Shown here one piece after another: positions 44,201 through 56,039 of a stretch of 64,000 nucleotides of DNA (positions are counted from its first letter, which is position 1; every line of letters starts with the position of its first letter). Where the stretch lies: the NCBI GenBank assembly GCA_021521415.1, contig JAIQDT010005474.1, forward strand, positions 62,001-126,000, read 5' to 3'. The notes beneath the pieces were generated by a model, which was not told the origin of the DNA, ran no database searches, and saw nothing but the letters and a program-made list of their open reading frames with translations. The position numbers and the translations under genes are program-made. The DNA is from Bidens hawaiensis. Lineage: Eukaryota; Streptophyta; Magnoliopsida; Asterales; Asteraceae.

Positions 44201-45939
44201 AATGTTGAAGAACCAATGATCGCAGCTCTTCACAATCTTGATGAAAAATTTGACATTGATGATGAAGAAGAAGGAGGATTGAAGGATGATGAGAGGGAGA
44301 ATGTTGACAAAGCCTATCTTTTAAGCCTTGACTATGACAAGAAATAAATTGAAAGAATGTCAAAATAAAGCATTAGGAAAGAGGCTGAAGGATGGAAGAG
44401 CAGGGAATCCCAAAGAGAGTTCCTAATAAAGGCTGGACACAAGGCTGCATTTTTAAATCTACAATATTTTGGAGCATTTGATAAAATTTATAAGAATGCC
44501 TTGGTTGATGTGGCAAATTATGTTGAAAAAATGAGAAAGAAGAAAGAAAAAGAAAAGGCAGAAGCTGAGAAACTCAAAAAGAAGAGACAAGAAGAAGAGG
44601 TTAGAGATAAAACTGCCTATGAAGTTCTGAGGGCCAAACACAAAGACATTAAATTTCTTCAACTGCATGGCTACAAATACAACCAACTGGTCAATTTATC
44701 TTTTAAAGATCTTGAAAGAAAAATACAATTGGTGAAAAAGTCTCACAAAGATAAGAAATCTACTAAAGATTACCTGAGAAAATTGGATTTGAAGTTGAGA
44801 ATGGAGAAGGAGAGAGAAGAGGCCAGAAAGAAAGAAGAGGAAGTCAAGAAATGGTTTGAAGACCCGCAAAGGGTACATACATTGAAGGAGATTGTAATGG
44901 AGAAAGGGATGACAGAAGAACAATTTCAAAACATGCCTCATGAACAATTGATTGATATATACAATAGAGAGCAGAAATTGTATTTGGAAACCCAAAGAAG
45001 ATTGCAAGAGGGCAAGAGGAGAGCAGAGGAAGTAGTTAGAGCAGAGATGATGAGTGCTCTTCATAAAAAGGGCGCAAAAATGTCAAGATTACTGGTACAA
45101 ACATATGAGACTATAAGACAATGGTATGAAGAGGCTGGGCTACATCAGTCAAAGAAGAATGCACAAGAAAGCTCAAGCAGAACCCCAAGGTCTGAGATTG
45201 TGAGGCCAGAGCCAACAAGACATTTAAATCTGCCCACACATTTCTACTTTGATAAGAGATCAAAGACCTTGAGGGTTGTTACTGAAGACAAAGAAGAAAC
45301 TTCTTATCATCTTTAGAGATGATTTGAGAAATTTCTCTAAAGAGCAATTGAAGAAGATGGCTGCATTGGACTTACATGACAATCAGAATAGAAGCCAACT
45401 GGCCGGGCAACAAAAAAATGATCTCTCCAGATTTATTGAAAAACAATCAAAAAAGGGATTCCCATTCCTAAAGCAGAGGAGAAGAGAGATACGCAGCCAC
45501 GCTGAGAGGGAGAAAAGAAACAAAAGAATAAATGAAGTGCATACTTTAGAACTATCCTTCTTTGAAACCAAGAAAAGAAAAACTCAAGCTAGCAGCTCAC
45601 ACTGTAAAAGAAAAACTTTAAGGGAGTGCTTAGCAATGAGGCTGGAGATGCTGGAGCCCAATTTTGTTGTACAACAAAATGGAAGAATTGCTTATATCTC
45701 TTATAACAAACAGAATGACTCAGTATCCTTAAGAAATGCGTCAGGAGGAACAATCGCAATAGTAAGACATGATGAAGATCTCCAATTCATACATCCTCAA
45801 GATCTTTCAAGACATTGTGGATGCAGAGTTTCCTATTGATTCCTTTGATGCAGTGGAACTCGATATGATAAAACAAAAGGCTGCCTATGTCAAACTAAAG
45901 AAAAAAAGAGCAATGGAAAGGAGCCAAAGCAGGAGATAG
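41262..45939 (+). pseudogene. SIRE-2 extra ORF, very long, broken
   Basis: Related to the 963-aa ORF of SIRE-1. It starts MAMKFEKRHNM; the position of the conserved IEDFW reads ISDF then stop (TGG to TGA, near 41424). The frame continues to 42203 with RFLMYPRFLQ near 41840. A frame change near 42190 leads to a Ser/Pro/Thr-rich acidic part (42200-42870), another near 42875 to a Glu-rich part (42917-44346), then Lys/Glu-rich coiled coil (44500-45080), a final shift near 45300 and a C-terminal basic domain (45320-45930). It spans about 1,550 codons, far longer than in SIRE-1, mainly from the low-complexity middle. PKHKRQK near 44110 looks like a nuclear localisation signal. I see no signal peptide or membrane segment. 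Confidence 0.8.
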
Positions 45940-46163
45940 AAGAAGATGGAGCTTAGTGACTATTTATTTATTTTGTTCTATCCTTGTATTTTGTTTTATG
46001 ATGTGTAATGTCGACATTTAAAAATTTGATGTGTAATGCCCAAAAGGCAGAATTCCATTTTATGTAATGAAATGATATTTTCTTAAATAATTTATCTTTG
46101 ATATCTAATACATGTGTAACTATATGCAGGTGTGTTTTGGTGCATCTGAGCTTGTTCCAATCT
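45940..46163 (+). other. SIRE-2 3' untranslated region
   Basis: AT-rich sequence between the end of the extra ORF and the polypurine tract. Nothing recognisable. Confidence 0.7.
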
Positions 46164-46173
46164 ACGGGGAGAT
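46164..46173 (+). other. Polypurine tract of SIRE-2
   Basis: ACGGGGAGAT directly precedes the 3' LTR start TGTTGGG. Confidence 0.85.
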
Positions 46174-47217
46174 TGTTGGGTCGGATTTTTTTTAAGGAAG
46201 GTTGGAATCTTCTTAACCTCCTCAGGAAATCAGCTAAGTATGGACTTCGAGCAAGCTTGGACGATCAAGCATGATTTACTACCTCGAGCCAGGTCTTCAG
46301 AACCACTAACGGTTAATTCTTCTAAGTGTTAAGGCTTCGATCAAGCTACACTTCAACGAGCAAGAGTATTTTTCCATCGAGCATGGATTGCCAATCGAGC
46401 AAACAGCTTGGTCATACAAGTTTTAACCAAGTGTTACGAGCATAGGAGGTTCGAGCATATGGGGACAAGCATGGATGAAATAAGAAGATGTCATATGTTC
46501 AAAGCAAGGACTTCGAGCATGGTTCAGTTCCCTGAGCAAGATTTACATCCGAGCATGCTAAAGATTGTTCAATAAGTCTCTTTAGACAAGACTGAAAACA
46601 TCAAGAAGAATGAGCTTGCTCGATGGACTAGTTCGAGCAAAGCATGGATTAGTCAAGAGGAATGAAGCTTGCTGGAGGATAATATCTTCACTGAAGATAT
46701 TCTAAGTAAAGTATGCTCGAAGACACACATCAAGCATACCTAGCATAGTGAGTCTGCTCGAGCAAGATACTTATTATGCTCGAAGACTCTTACACTTGTA
46801 TTTGTTTTTTATCTTTCATTATGTAATATTCAGGGATTCTAGAAGGAATGTCAGGGTCTATAAATAGGGTCCTAGGTTTCCATTTAGGATACGGATAACA
46901 ACGCGACACACGGATTATGAGAAAACATTCCAAAAAGAATATTCCCTTTTGTTTCCTCGTACCGCCGCCGCCGTCACGAAACCCAGACATTCCATTTATT
47001 GCTTCATTGAATGATGCATTTATTACAGTAAATCTTTTTCTTTGTATTTGCTTGCACTGAATATTTATTGTTGTTTTGTTTGTTATCATATCACACCTTC
47101 ATTCCCATCCGTTGGATAACCTGATTCCACCGGGATATTCAATAGGCCTTTGGGTTATTGAGTCTGTGTGTTCTTGTCAACCTTTCTAAGGTGTGCACCT
47201 GACTCTCGGTCCTGACA
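46174..47217 (+). repeat. 3' LTR of SIRE-2 (1044 bp)
   Basis: It runs from TGTTGGG to CCTGACA. It carries the TCGAGCA array (46246-46790), TATAAATA (46859-46866) and a CCG triplet expansion near 46963-46974 that the 5' LTR lacks. It differs from the 5' LTR at roughly 8 percent of the first 160 bases (hand count). Confidence 0.92.
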
Positions 47218-48630
47218 AATAAAAATTTATATATTAAAAATCATAAGAAACCAAATAAAATTATTTTAAAGTAAATAAAAATAGTTATAAATTGTATTCA
47301 TCATTTTCACTTAAAAGCAAAACTCGTCGAATCTCGTTTAAATTCGTTAAACATGTATCTCGTTCATAAAACTTTAAAATCCGTTAACACCAAAATCCCA
47401 TAAGCGTTATAATATTAAAATTTTGTATTAACCTTGCAATTTAAATAATATTAAGATATTAATAAACCTTTATCCGTTGTTATAAATTCTCATTAATAAA
47501 GTTATAGTTAAAATAGCATTTAAATAATATTATAGTATAATTCGTTTTCGTTAACCATAATCGGTTTGTTAGTTTATAATTCATTAAACTTTATTTCGTT
47601 AACTTAAAAATTCGTTATCTTTTTAATTCATTAACTTTAATTAAATAACTTAGTTATAATTGTTCGATATAAATTCTCATTTAAAATCCGAACAACGTAA
47701 TATCGCAACTCTCACGTTAGTGTTAAACTTAGAATATTCAGATAATCCACGCATTAAGATAATAAAATATATAACGCAGCATCTTTAAAGCTAAATAATT
47801 AACCCGTATAATCCCGTTAGTTAATCCTTAAATATTTGTATTTATTTTATTTATAGTTCGAGAAGTCCAAACGTTTCGAGTTTTTAACGCACTTTTGGTT
47901 GCTTTGCTTTCGTTATCATGCTTTTGGTTTTCATTGCAATGTTTATCTTCACTTTCGAGGTGAGTTTCTCAAAAAACCCCCTTTTTAAACGTTTTCATGT
48001 TTTGGGGTGACATATGTATCCTACAAAACTTCAAGTATTTATGATTTTGATTACAATATACAATTCACTATATGGACTTGTGTGCTACTTGATTACTGGC
48101 TCAGAATTACCTGCTCAGTGGTTGCCTCAATAAGTATGATCATACGCCCCCCTTTGCACTCAGGTCCATTTGTATCGAGTGGAAAAGGGCCTCATTTTCC
48201 GAGTACATTGGTTTCTACCAACTGGAAAGGACCTTACTTGCACGATTACTCGAGTATGTTGGTTGATACCAACTGGAAAGGACTTTACTTGCTCGTTTAT
48301 CACTTGTACATGAATTGTATGATTTTTATATATGTATATAAAACTGTGGGAACTCACATGCTATGTTCATAGTTGACTTTATTTTATACATATGTTATAG
48401 GTGTAAAGATACGAGGATGAAAGTTAAAAGACACATAGCATGCCTATAGGATATTCGAAGAACAACTTATCATTTATTTATTTATTGTTTCAACTTGTAT
48501 TATTTGATAAACTTGTGTTACATGATGATTTAAATGAAATAATGTTATCATGGTCACCTAATAGTGTCACGTGTGTTTGAGCTATCTGTACATCACACTC
48601 AGGCGTTTCCGCTTTAGCCAGGGTGTTACA
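47218..48630 (+). repeat. X2 solo LTR, right part
   Basis: It continues the X2 LTR after SIRE-2. It includes a local tandem duplication of about 51 bp (48201-48302, units starting GAGTACATTGG and GAGTATGTTGG) and ends GGGTGTTACA. Confidence 0.8.
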
Positions 48631-48635
48631 ATTTA

Positions 48636-51600
48636 CTTTCTAGAAGGTAATTCTACCATTCGAGACTTCTAACTCCTTTGTAATTAATCTGCTTTGATTA
48701 CCCGCAAAGGCAACATTACCCCTTTGAATATCTTTCACATTTGTAAGGAGATTATGGTTGCCGATTATGTGCCGAGAGCATCCACTATCCATGATACACT
48801 TGTCTCCTGAAATAGTGTTGGATGAACTCTTCACAAGAAAGTAAATGTTTAGTTCAAAAAGGTAGCCCAAGCCTTAGTCTAGGCTAAACCTTTGATTCCT
48901 TTAGTGATAAATTAATCTTAGGTTTCCATGTTAGAAGACCATTAACAGGTACTTCGACCACACTTGGTTTCATTTTCAAATTGTGCTGGTGTAACTGATG
49001 AAATTGATTTACGTTATAGATGCTTTAGATTTTCTTTTCAGATAATCATCCTGAATTGCACAAGTATTAACATTTTGACAAAGAGGTTTAACAAGCTCAA
49101 CCTTTTTGCCTTTCACAATATTCTTTTCAAAATTAACCCTGATGACCTTCCTAGGGTTAACTTTGCTGAACATGATATGAGTATCATCAGGCTTAACTTG
49201 AGAAGCTTGTTTTTTCAAAATACTCTTAATTGTCGGGGCTTGTTCCTCAATTAAGGGTTTTTCATTCAATTTTACCTTAGAAATACATTTCTTTGCCACA
49301 TGTCCTCTTTCACCACATGAGAAATAGGTTCTCATATCCACGAACCCTTGTGGTAAAATATCATTGTCATTGACATCAGCATTGACGTGTGAATCCATAG
49401 GTTGAAAAGAAGCAACATTTACATTAGGAGTACCCATTTTGTATTCACGTTTATTCTTGTAAAACTCTAAATTGTAACACTTAGAGAAATTTTGAGGCGA
49501 GTCCAATCCATAAGACTTTACGAATTTAATGGGTTTTAACAAACTTGATTTAACTTTCTCTTGAGATTTGTTAATCAATTTTGATTTTTCAAATTCCTTT
49601 TCAAGTTCAGTTAAGCTTGATGTATCATCAATTAATACACTCTCCACTTAGTCAGATTTTATAAGGCTCAAGGTAACCACTCGATCATTAAACACTTGAA
49701 TTATTCCCTTGATCTTAAAAACCCTTCCACTTTTTACTTTATCATGTTTCACAGGATTTATGAGTTTCATTAAATTCTCATCCTAAATCACTTTCTTTTC
49801 CTTTGAAACATGTTTCATACATTTAGATGTAGAACCAAATTTACTTTCCACAAAGTCATGTGGTTCACAAAGAATATGATTTTCAAGTGGAAGGTTCTCA
49901 TTTTTGTGAATCATATTTGGGTCCACAATATCTTCTACTAACATACCATGATCAGTTTTAGTAAAAACCACATTGCAATGAATTTGAGATTTTAGAGTTG
50001 ATTATGGTTAGCATCTTTTAATGGTTCATTTATGTTTTATTTCTCCTATTTAATACTCTCATTCATAGTCACAGGAGGATCTATAGTAAAAGGACTATCA
50101 ATATCCACTTTCTGTAAGTTTCCTGTGTCTGGAATGGATGTATAATCATTATGAAATGGAGGAGGAATCTCAACATATCCTAAACCAGCTTTTCCATTTT
50201 TCTGATGAGTATTATTTACTTCAATTATTTCATTTAACAAGAAAAATGAATTTCTAAATTTTCCCAATTTATTTTTTAACTCCATAACCTCATTGTCAAG
50301 CTTAGTGATCTTTGTTCTTGATTTCAAGATTTGTTGAAAATGGCCATCAATGATGGTTAATTTAACAGACATCTCTGCTTTCAAGTCATGATTACTAACC
50401 GACAAGGCCTTGACCTTATCTTTCGTTTTTTAATCAAGCTCAACCATTTGTCGGTAGTTATCACGAATGATAGTGAGGTCACAAACATGTTGATATTATG
50501 GTGATGAATTGATTCAATTTTAGACTTATAATTACCACAATAAGAACATTCTATTTCATTAATCATAAGTGAAATATTCTCAGTTTGAACAGAAATAGAT
50601 TTATAAGAGTTAGAACGAACCTCTTAACCTCTGGCCATGAAGCAAAGGTTTCTTGATGATCATCACTTGAATCATCTGATTCTGTTTCTGATTCATCACT
50701 CTCCTCCATAAACTTATCAGCCTTTGTATATTTGAACTACTTAACTTGATCAATCACCGCCAAGTTAGCTTGATTTCCTTCCGTAGATACATTATCAAGT
50801 AGCCTTTGAGACCAATCAATGCCTTCTTGTGTTATCATTTCCTGTGACCCTCCTGGCTTTGCAAAATCAATTCCTTTAGGTTTTCCCTTGGACACAGAGT
50901 TATTAAAATTCTTGTTAGTGTTGAAGTTTCTATCTTGATTTCTTGATTCAGAAGAATATTTCTTTCTTGGCTTGTCACATTATTTGGCAAAATGGCCAAA
51001 TTCCTGGAAATTATAACACTTAACGTTTAGTTTATCAAAACCGATCCTTTTGTTCAGGGCAGGCAAATCCTTCCCAGTCCTCTGTATAAACTTTTTGATC
51101 TTTCGGACGATCATTGTCATATTCCACTTTAGATCCATAAGCTAAAGATCATTGGGATAAACTTGATCATAGTCTTCATCGGTCATATCACAGTGAGCTG
51201 CCTGACCACCCACCAATTGTTCATAGGATGGCATGAACGTTCCCATGAAGGCAAAGTGTTTCTAGGCTTCCTTCATGTTCAAATTAGGTGGTGGTGTTAC
51301 ATTAGGAGCTTGAGCAGCAGTAAACCCCGATGAATTAGGAAATAAATTAGGCTCAGAAGCAGCTTCATGAGGAGCCTCTAGAGTTGCTTGAGAATAATAA
51401 GCAGTAAACAGAGCAGATGCACTCTTGTTCACTGGACTTGATCCACCATACAAGGTTGGATCTGATTACCTTTATAAGAACTTTGACACTTTAACTAAAA
51501 CTCCCTCTTCTTCAACTTTTGCACAAAATACATTGCAGATGGGTCTTCAGTTATGAAATACCCATTTCTGTGAGAACCATCAGATAAGTTAACAAGGAAG

Positions 51601-52108
51601 GAGGTAATGCATTCTTTAGCGTGTCAATTGGAAGCATAGAAAATCTATTCATTTCAGCAGTCAAATGGCAAAATCTTGTTATTAGTTCTCCAACAGTTTC
51701 TCCAGTAATGAGGTTAAAGTTCCTGAACTGATACATTAACATTGATATTTTACTCTCCTTTGTATTTTCCATGCTTCTTGATTTTAAGGCTTGATACAAA
51801 GGAGCACACAGTTTAATAAGACTAAACTGATGAAAGATATGCTCAGGTAATGCCATGGTCAGTGTGGAATAAGCCTTTGTTTTGATTTCAGTGATTTCAT
51901 AGGCTTTCTTCTTCTCAACAGTCATTTGGGTAAATAACTTTTCAGTATTCCCATAACTGATCTCCAAACTCTGTATACACTCGGGATAAACAGCACCCAG
52001 ATGAGCTCGGAATCTCAAATCCCATTTTGGAAAGTCACAAAGATTATGAAGTCTTGGACACTTTGTATGAGATTTGGTCTTAGAATAAACGATAAACATT
52101 TGATGCAT
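48636..52108 (-). pseudogene. Copia-A gag and protease remnant
   Basis: Gag starts at 52108 (MHQMFIVYS). The core follows: FPKWDLRFRAHLGAVYPEC, YQALKSRSMENTKESKISML, ITRFCHLTAEMNRF (UBN2-type gag). Further on come MTDEDYDQVYPNDL and a first zinc knuckle near 50980-51020 reading CYNFQEFGHFAK-stop-C (second Cys to Phe). Heptad-like stretches lie at 50566-50046. A second knuckle-like motif YFSCGERGHVAKKC is near 49285-49325. Protease CIMDSGCSRHIIGN lies near 48765-48805 with the DSG kept. A stop at 48650 precedes the X2 junction. The frame is broken many times. Confidence 0.85.
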
Positions 52109-52997
52109 GATCGTGTTTTGAGAAGCTAGGGCATAAAAGCTTGCCCTTTTGTAAAACTCAAGGGTTTATACTTTTAACGTTGAAAATTTCAGGGATAATA
52201 CTTGACAATATGTGAAATATTGAAGTAACGAATGTGGAAGAGATGTAACGAATGAGATTTTTTTCTAACGAATGGACCAGAATGAAATTACTTTAATGAA
52301 TGACACTGTTCAAGCGTATGAACAATGACGAATGACGAATAAGGTTTTAACGAAGGATGTAAAACAGTGAACGAATGTGTTTCAAATGAATAGGGTAACG
52401 AATGTGAGAATGAAACGAATTAGTGAATGAATGAACAGTACGACGAATGGGTTGTTAAAACGGTTACAACAACTTTTTAACCATTTAACGAATGAGTTTA
52501 AATGGTAACGAATGAACTCAAGAAACTAATGAATGAATTCATCATCATAATCTTCAACAATTCCATATCCAAACTCAAACCAGACTTTACCAAAACAGTT
52601 CAAACTTCACCAAATCACACAATCTAATACTCAATACTCACAAACTAATTCCGAACCCAAACAAACCAATCCGAAAACTTAACTTCGTCCAAATCCAGTC
52701 CAATATTGACTCATCAGTCAAACTTAATACATTTAAACTCCACAATTCTTGCTAATTTCAAAAACTCTTATTAACTCTGAATCAATACAATTAAACTCAT
52801 ACAGATGATCAATTAAACATTACGATCAATCCTAGATCCATATCATTAACACTTAACATGTTTAATGCCTTCAGTTAATCAATTATAGTATCTGAATATT
52901 CTACATATCAAATCTGATCAATTAGATACTATTAGGTCTTAAATCTCTGATCAATTGAATTGTAAACTGGTTCTAAAACATATTCAATCAGACGCTG
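52109..52997 (-). other. Copia-A 5' leader with AACGAAT array
   Basis: The 889 bases between primer site and gag are non-coding. The half nearest gag (about 52210-52530) holds more than a dozen AACGAAT/ACGAATG copies. The other half (52530-52990) is AT-rich without them. Confidence 0.75.
52210..52530. repeat. AACGAAT motif array in the Copia-A leader
   Basis: Repeated TAACGAATG-type words occur, mostly in one orientation on the + strand. The same word in both orientations fills the LTR at 53139-53430 and the Copia-B spacer at 60000-60740. Confidence 0.88.
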
Positions 52998-53009
52998 GCT
53001 CTGATACCA
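52998..53009 (-). other. Primer binding site of Copia-A
   Basis: The minus strand reads TGGTATCAGAGC, complementary to initiator tRNA-Met, two bases from the LTR end. It fixes the orientation of Copia-A. Confidence 0.92.
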
Positions 53010-53011
53010 CT

Positions 53012-53523
53012 TGATTGAACCAATTCTGATATAGTCTTGTGATATGAATACGTTTAGTGATGAATTATGTTAAGGAACAAAGGTTTTACATTAAGTGTAT
53101 GTTGAGAGAGAAATTCAGCAGCGTAACGGCGTGTTTACGTTAAGAAAATGAACTTCGTTATAATTTACATTAATGTAGAGGTATATATATACGATGAGAC
53201 ATCAGTGTCTCGTTCGTTAGGCATGCCTAACGAATGAGCCTCTCATTCATCTCTATAACGTTAAGTCATTCGTTAACATTCCTAATGTATGACACTACAT
53301 ACGTTAAATCTCTTATTTGTTAAACATACTTAATGAATAAGCTCCATTGTTATAATCAATCGTTAACATTCCCTAACAAATGAGTGACAAAAGACATGGA
53401 CTCATTCGTTAGCATACCCAAACAAATGAGCTGTTTACATTAAAGACCAAAATACCCCTATATATTAAAACTAATACAAAATACGTTAATATAAAGACCG
53501 AGACGCAAAACAATACATTAACA
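53012..53523 (-). repeat. 5' LTR of Copia-A (about 512 bp)
   Basis: On the minus strand it starts TGTTAATGTATTG and ends GGTTCAATCA. It contains the AACGAAT array (53139-53430) and a TATATATA box (53182-53191) downstream of most of the array in element orientation. The outer boundary is inferred from the TG start. Confidence 0.75.
53182..53191 (-). promoter_or_regulatory. TATA box of the Copia-A LTR
   Basis: TATATATATA lies on the minus strand, downstream (in element orientation) of most LTR motif copies. Confidence 0.6.
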
Positions 53524-53881
53524 ATCTTTCCTTCGATTCTCCGAATCTTTTTGCCAAGGCCCAACTCATAATGTTCTTCCCCTTCCAGTTATTATGAAAA
53601 ACCATCATATGTTCAAGCCTTAAGGAGAGAAAAGTAAAAACAAAACTGTGGGAATACTTAAGGAATTTCCTAAATTAAAATAATAAATCTTGGATTTTGA
53701 AAATGATCTGAGAGTGAGGCATTGCCTCAGAATTGTGCGTGTGTCTTGTGTACAATATTAAGAATAAAACAATTAAATATATTTAAGCCATGAACAAAAA
53801 TTTAATCAAGTATGGTACACATATAGGGACCCAAAGCATGCTACTAGGTAATTACATGTAACCACCTATCTTATAGCCTTC

Positions 53882-53894
53882 GGTTCTGATACCA
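53882..53894 (-). other. Primer binding site of Z1
   Basis: The minus strand reads TGGTATCAGAACC, one base off the usual tRNA-iMet site. The LTR end lies a few bases to the right. Confidence 0.75.
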
Positions 53895-55572
53895 ATTTTT
53901 CACACCCCAACCTATGGCAGAACATGTGGGGCGCAACATAACTTGTATCATATCATAAAGGACACTAAAAGTAATGTGTGCCAGTTTTTAATTTATTCAT
54001 TCAAATCATCGTACATAAGAACAAAACAAAATAATTAAAACCATTACATCAAACTCAAAGTAACAAATTGTTCTTTGTTTTTATTAAAACCTAAGGTCCA
54101 AACTAAGTCTTCAAAACTTCACTTTATCCCAAGCAGCTACCGGCTATATGTGTAAAAATAGATATATCTTGTTAATATAATGTTGAGCAAGTAATCACAA
54201 TTTGAGATATATATGACGATAAAAATGACGATTCCTTGCGATAATGTGCATTACATCAACTTGCATAACATAAATAAAAGTGTCTTTTCAGCATGCCACT
54301 AGATTCGGACATGTTTACTCAAGTGTCATATGATCATACTATGAGGATTGAGGATGAGGATGAGATCCCAATCAACCATAAAAATTGTAAACACATAGTC
54401 ATTTAACTATTAGCCACTTATCGAGCAATATCATAACTACGTAAATAGTGGAATTGTGTTTGATTATATACCTATATAATAAATAAATGATAAAGTTGTG
54501 CATGCATAAAGCCCCTAAAATATACAATACTAAAAAGGGGGTGTGACTACTCACCTTGATTGATGAATGAAAAGATCGGGTTTTGTTAAGCTTGGGTGGG
54601 TCCTCACGAGTAATCCCTTAATCCAAGTAATTAAGGCTTCTTTAGAATGCTATGGATAAATAAAGTTCAAAGAAACATATAACGCAACTAAAAGTTTAAA
54701 AAAAAACAAGCAAAATGAAATCAGTTTGGACATCTTTCTGTCACCGATTGCATAAATGTTTAAAACTATCAATAACTTCTCAAAATTATAAAAATCTCCT
54801 GTCAACTAAATTAATATGTAAGAAAAAACTTTCCTTTAGAATGATTTCCCATATTCAGACCCGAGATAGGCTAAAATAGTCAATCTTCACAGAGGGTACA
54901 ATCTGCGCACTAATTTTAAAATAACGATTGTGAAGCCATAAGAAAGAATAAAAATACAAATAAATAGTCGTTAGAATCGTAACTCAATAAAGTTAATGAT
55001 AGGCTTTGGCCTTGCATCGTTATTGTTTTTATGACCATGTTATTGCTTAACCTTTGTCGAACAATTATGTTGTCAAATCTGGAACATTTTAAACAACAAT
55101 GTTTTTTGATGTTTTGGAATGGATTTTGACAAAAAGAATTATGAAACACTTGTGGTATGATAAACACAATATGTTTGGTCATGTATCATCAAAATCCTTA
55201 TGGTTCTTGAATCAAAATAAACAAAACCAACAAAAACTTCAAGAACGTAGGAACTTGTTTAGGTGTAACCATTAAATATCATCTTACAACCTTATGGTTT
55301 TTGTCTCCTCCACCCTATACACCATCGTGTATAGATTAGGTGGGATCATAAAAATAATTATTTGATGGTCTTAGAAACATTATAACAATAAGAAAATAAG
55401 GACTGAAGAACAAATACAAGAAAACATGAACAAGAACAAAACTTTATGCCTACCTTGTGATCTTAAGATGAACGAACACACAAAAATATAAATTAAAAAC
55501 TCCAATGGAAGAATTATTATTAGAGACAAAAGAAGAAAAATGAGCGAAGGAAATAAGATGAAAATTATGGGG

Positions 55573-55580
55573 TATTTATA
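55573..55580 (-). promoter_or_regulatory. TATA box of the Z1 LTR
   Basis: The minus strand reads TATAAATACC. It fits a U3 promoter in the inferred orientation. Confidence 0.45.
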
Positions 55581-55869
55581 GTTGTTATTATAAGGGGTAG
55601 GTAAATCTTGAGAATAAAGTTGTGTTTGGAATATGCTAGAAAGATGTTTTTTTTTTATAAAAGATGCCAAATAAAATACTTTGGATTACAATTAATTTAA
55701 GATGACTATAATTATTTATATTATATGTTAAATTATTAATCCAGATATACATGGTTCAACGTGTCAAATTAACAATTACACATATAAACAATGAAATGAA
55801 CATAGATCAAGTATTTGCACATATGAAAAAAATGTTAATAACTTGAAACGAATTATTTATGATTCAATA

Positions 55870-55874
<5 letters not shown>

Positions 55875-55920
<46 letters not shown>

Positions 55921-55921
55921 T
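55875..55921. repeat. (AAT)n microsatellite
   Basis: About 16 uninterrupted AAT triplets. It produces a spurious poly-Tyr reading on the minus strand. Confidence 0.97.
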
Positions 55922-56039
55922 AGCGTTACATCGTGGTTATAACTTAACAAATAAAAATCAATGATAAATATAAAAATAAATAAATAATCTTTCATGAAAA
56001 TCAAAATTTTAAAACGGGTCAGGTTTTCGGGTTTGAAAA

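Larger units (their letters stand above)
28873..47217 (+). mobile_element. SIRE-2: SIRE-type copia element, complete in outline, decayed
   Basis: LTRs at 28873-29866 (3' end deleted) and 46174-47217 bracket gag, protease, integrase, RT, RNase H, a 3.1-kb spacer, a very long extra ORF and a polypurine tract. Flanks are AATCA and AATAA, a possible target duplication with one change. All genes contain stops or shifts. It is nested in X2 and itself contains W1. Confidence 0.92.
27655..48630 (+). mobile_element. X2: probable X-family solo LTR, split by SIRE-2
   Basis: It starts TGTAACACTCG at 27655, ends GGGTGTTACA at 48630, and is flanked by ATTTA (27650-27654 and 48631-48635). Removing SIRE-2 leaves 27655-28872 plus 47218-48630, about 2.6 kb, with no primer site, polypurine tract or coding remnant. 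A solo LTR is therefore the simplest reading. Its right part matches X1 LTR sequence at 7104-7607 and 24680-25329. Confidence 0.8.
25330..53523 (-). mobile_element. Copia-A: SIRE-type copia element, minus strand, interrupted by X2 and X1
   Basis: Read leftward: 5' LTR 53012-53523, primer site 52998-53009, leader, gag (from 52108), protease (about 48870-48636), then after X2 integrase (27649-26450) and RT (26172-25330), where X1 begins. Protease and integrase parts join across X2 at the duplication ATTTA. The rest of RT, RNase H and the 3' LTR should lie left of the window beyond X1. The gag and pol style match the SIRE-type elements here. Confidence 0.85.
53524..56010 (-). mobile_element. Z1: gypsy-type 5' LTR with primer site, minus strand
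   Basis: The minus strand reads GGTTGGGGTGTGAAAAAT then TGGTATCAGAACC (53882-53894), an LTR end followed by a tRNA-iMet-like primer site. Leader sequence continues left to 53524, where the Copia-A LTR cuts it. The LTR extends right through a TATA-like TATAAATA (53-bp context ends at 55580) to roughly 56000; the exact outer end is not defined. ORFs at 54916-55182 and 55380-55670 are LTR readings. Confidence 0.6.

Noticed and set aside
48007..48372. ORF of 121 codons on the + strand
   Set aside because: It is LTR sequence of X2; the other X copies do not keep the frame.
54916..55670. Two minus-strand ORFs of 88 and 96 codons with hydrophobic stretches
   Set aside because: AT-rich LTR sequence of Z1 gives Phe/Leu/Ile-rich chance frames.
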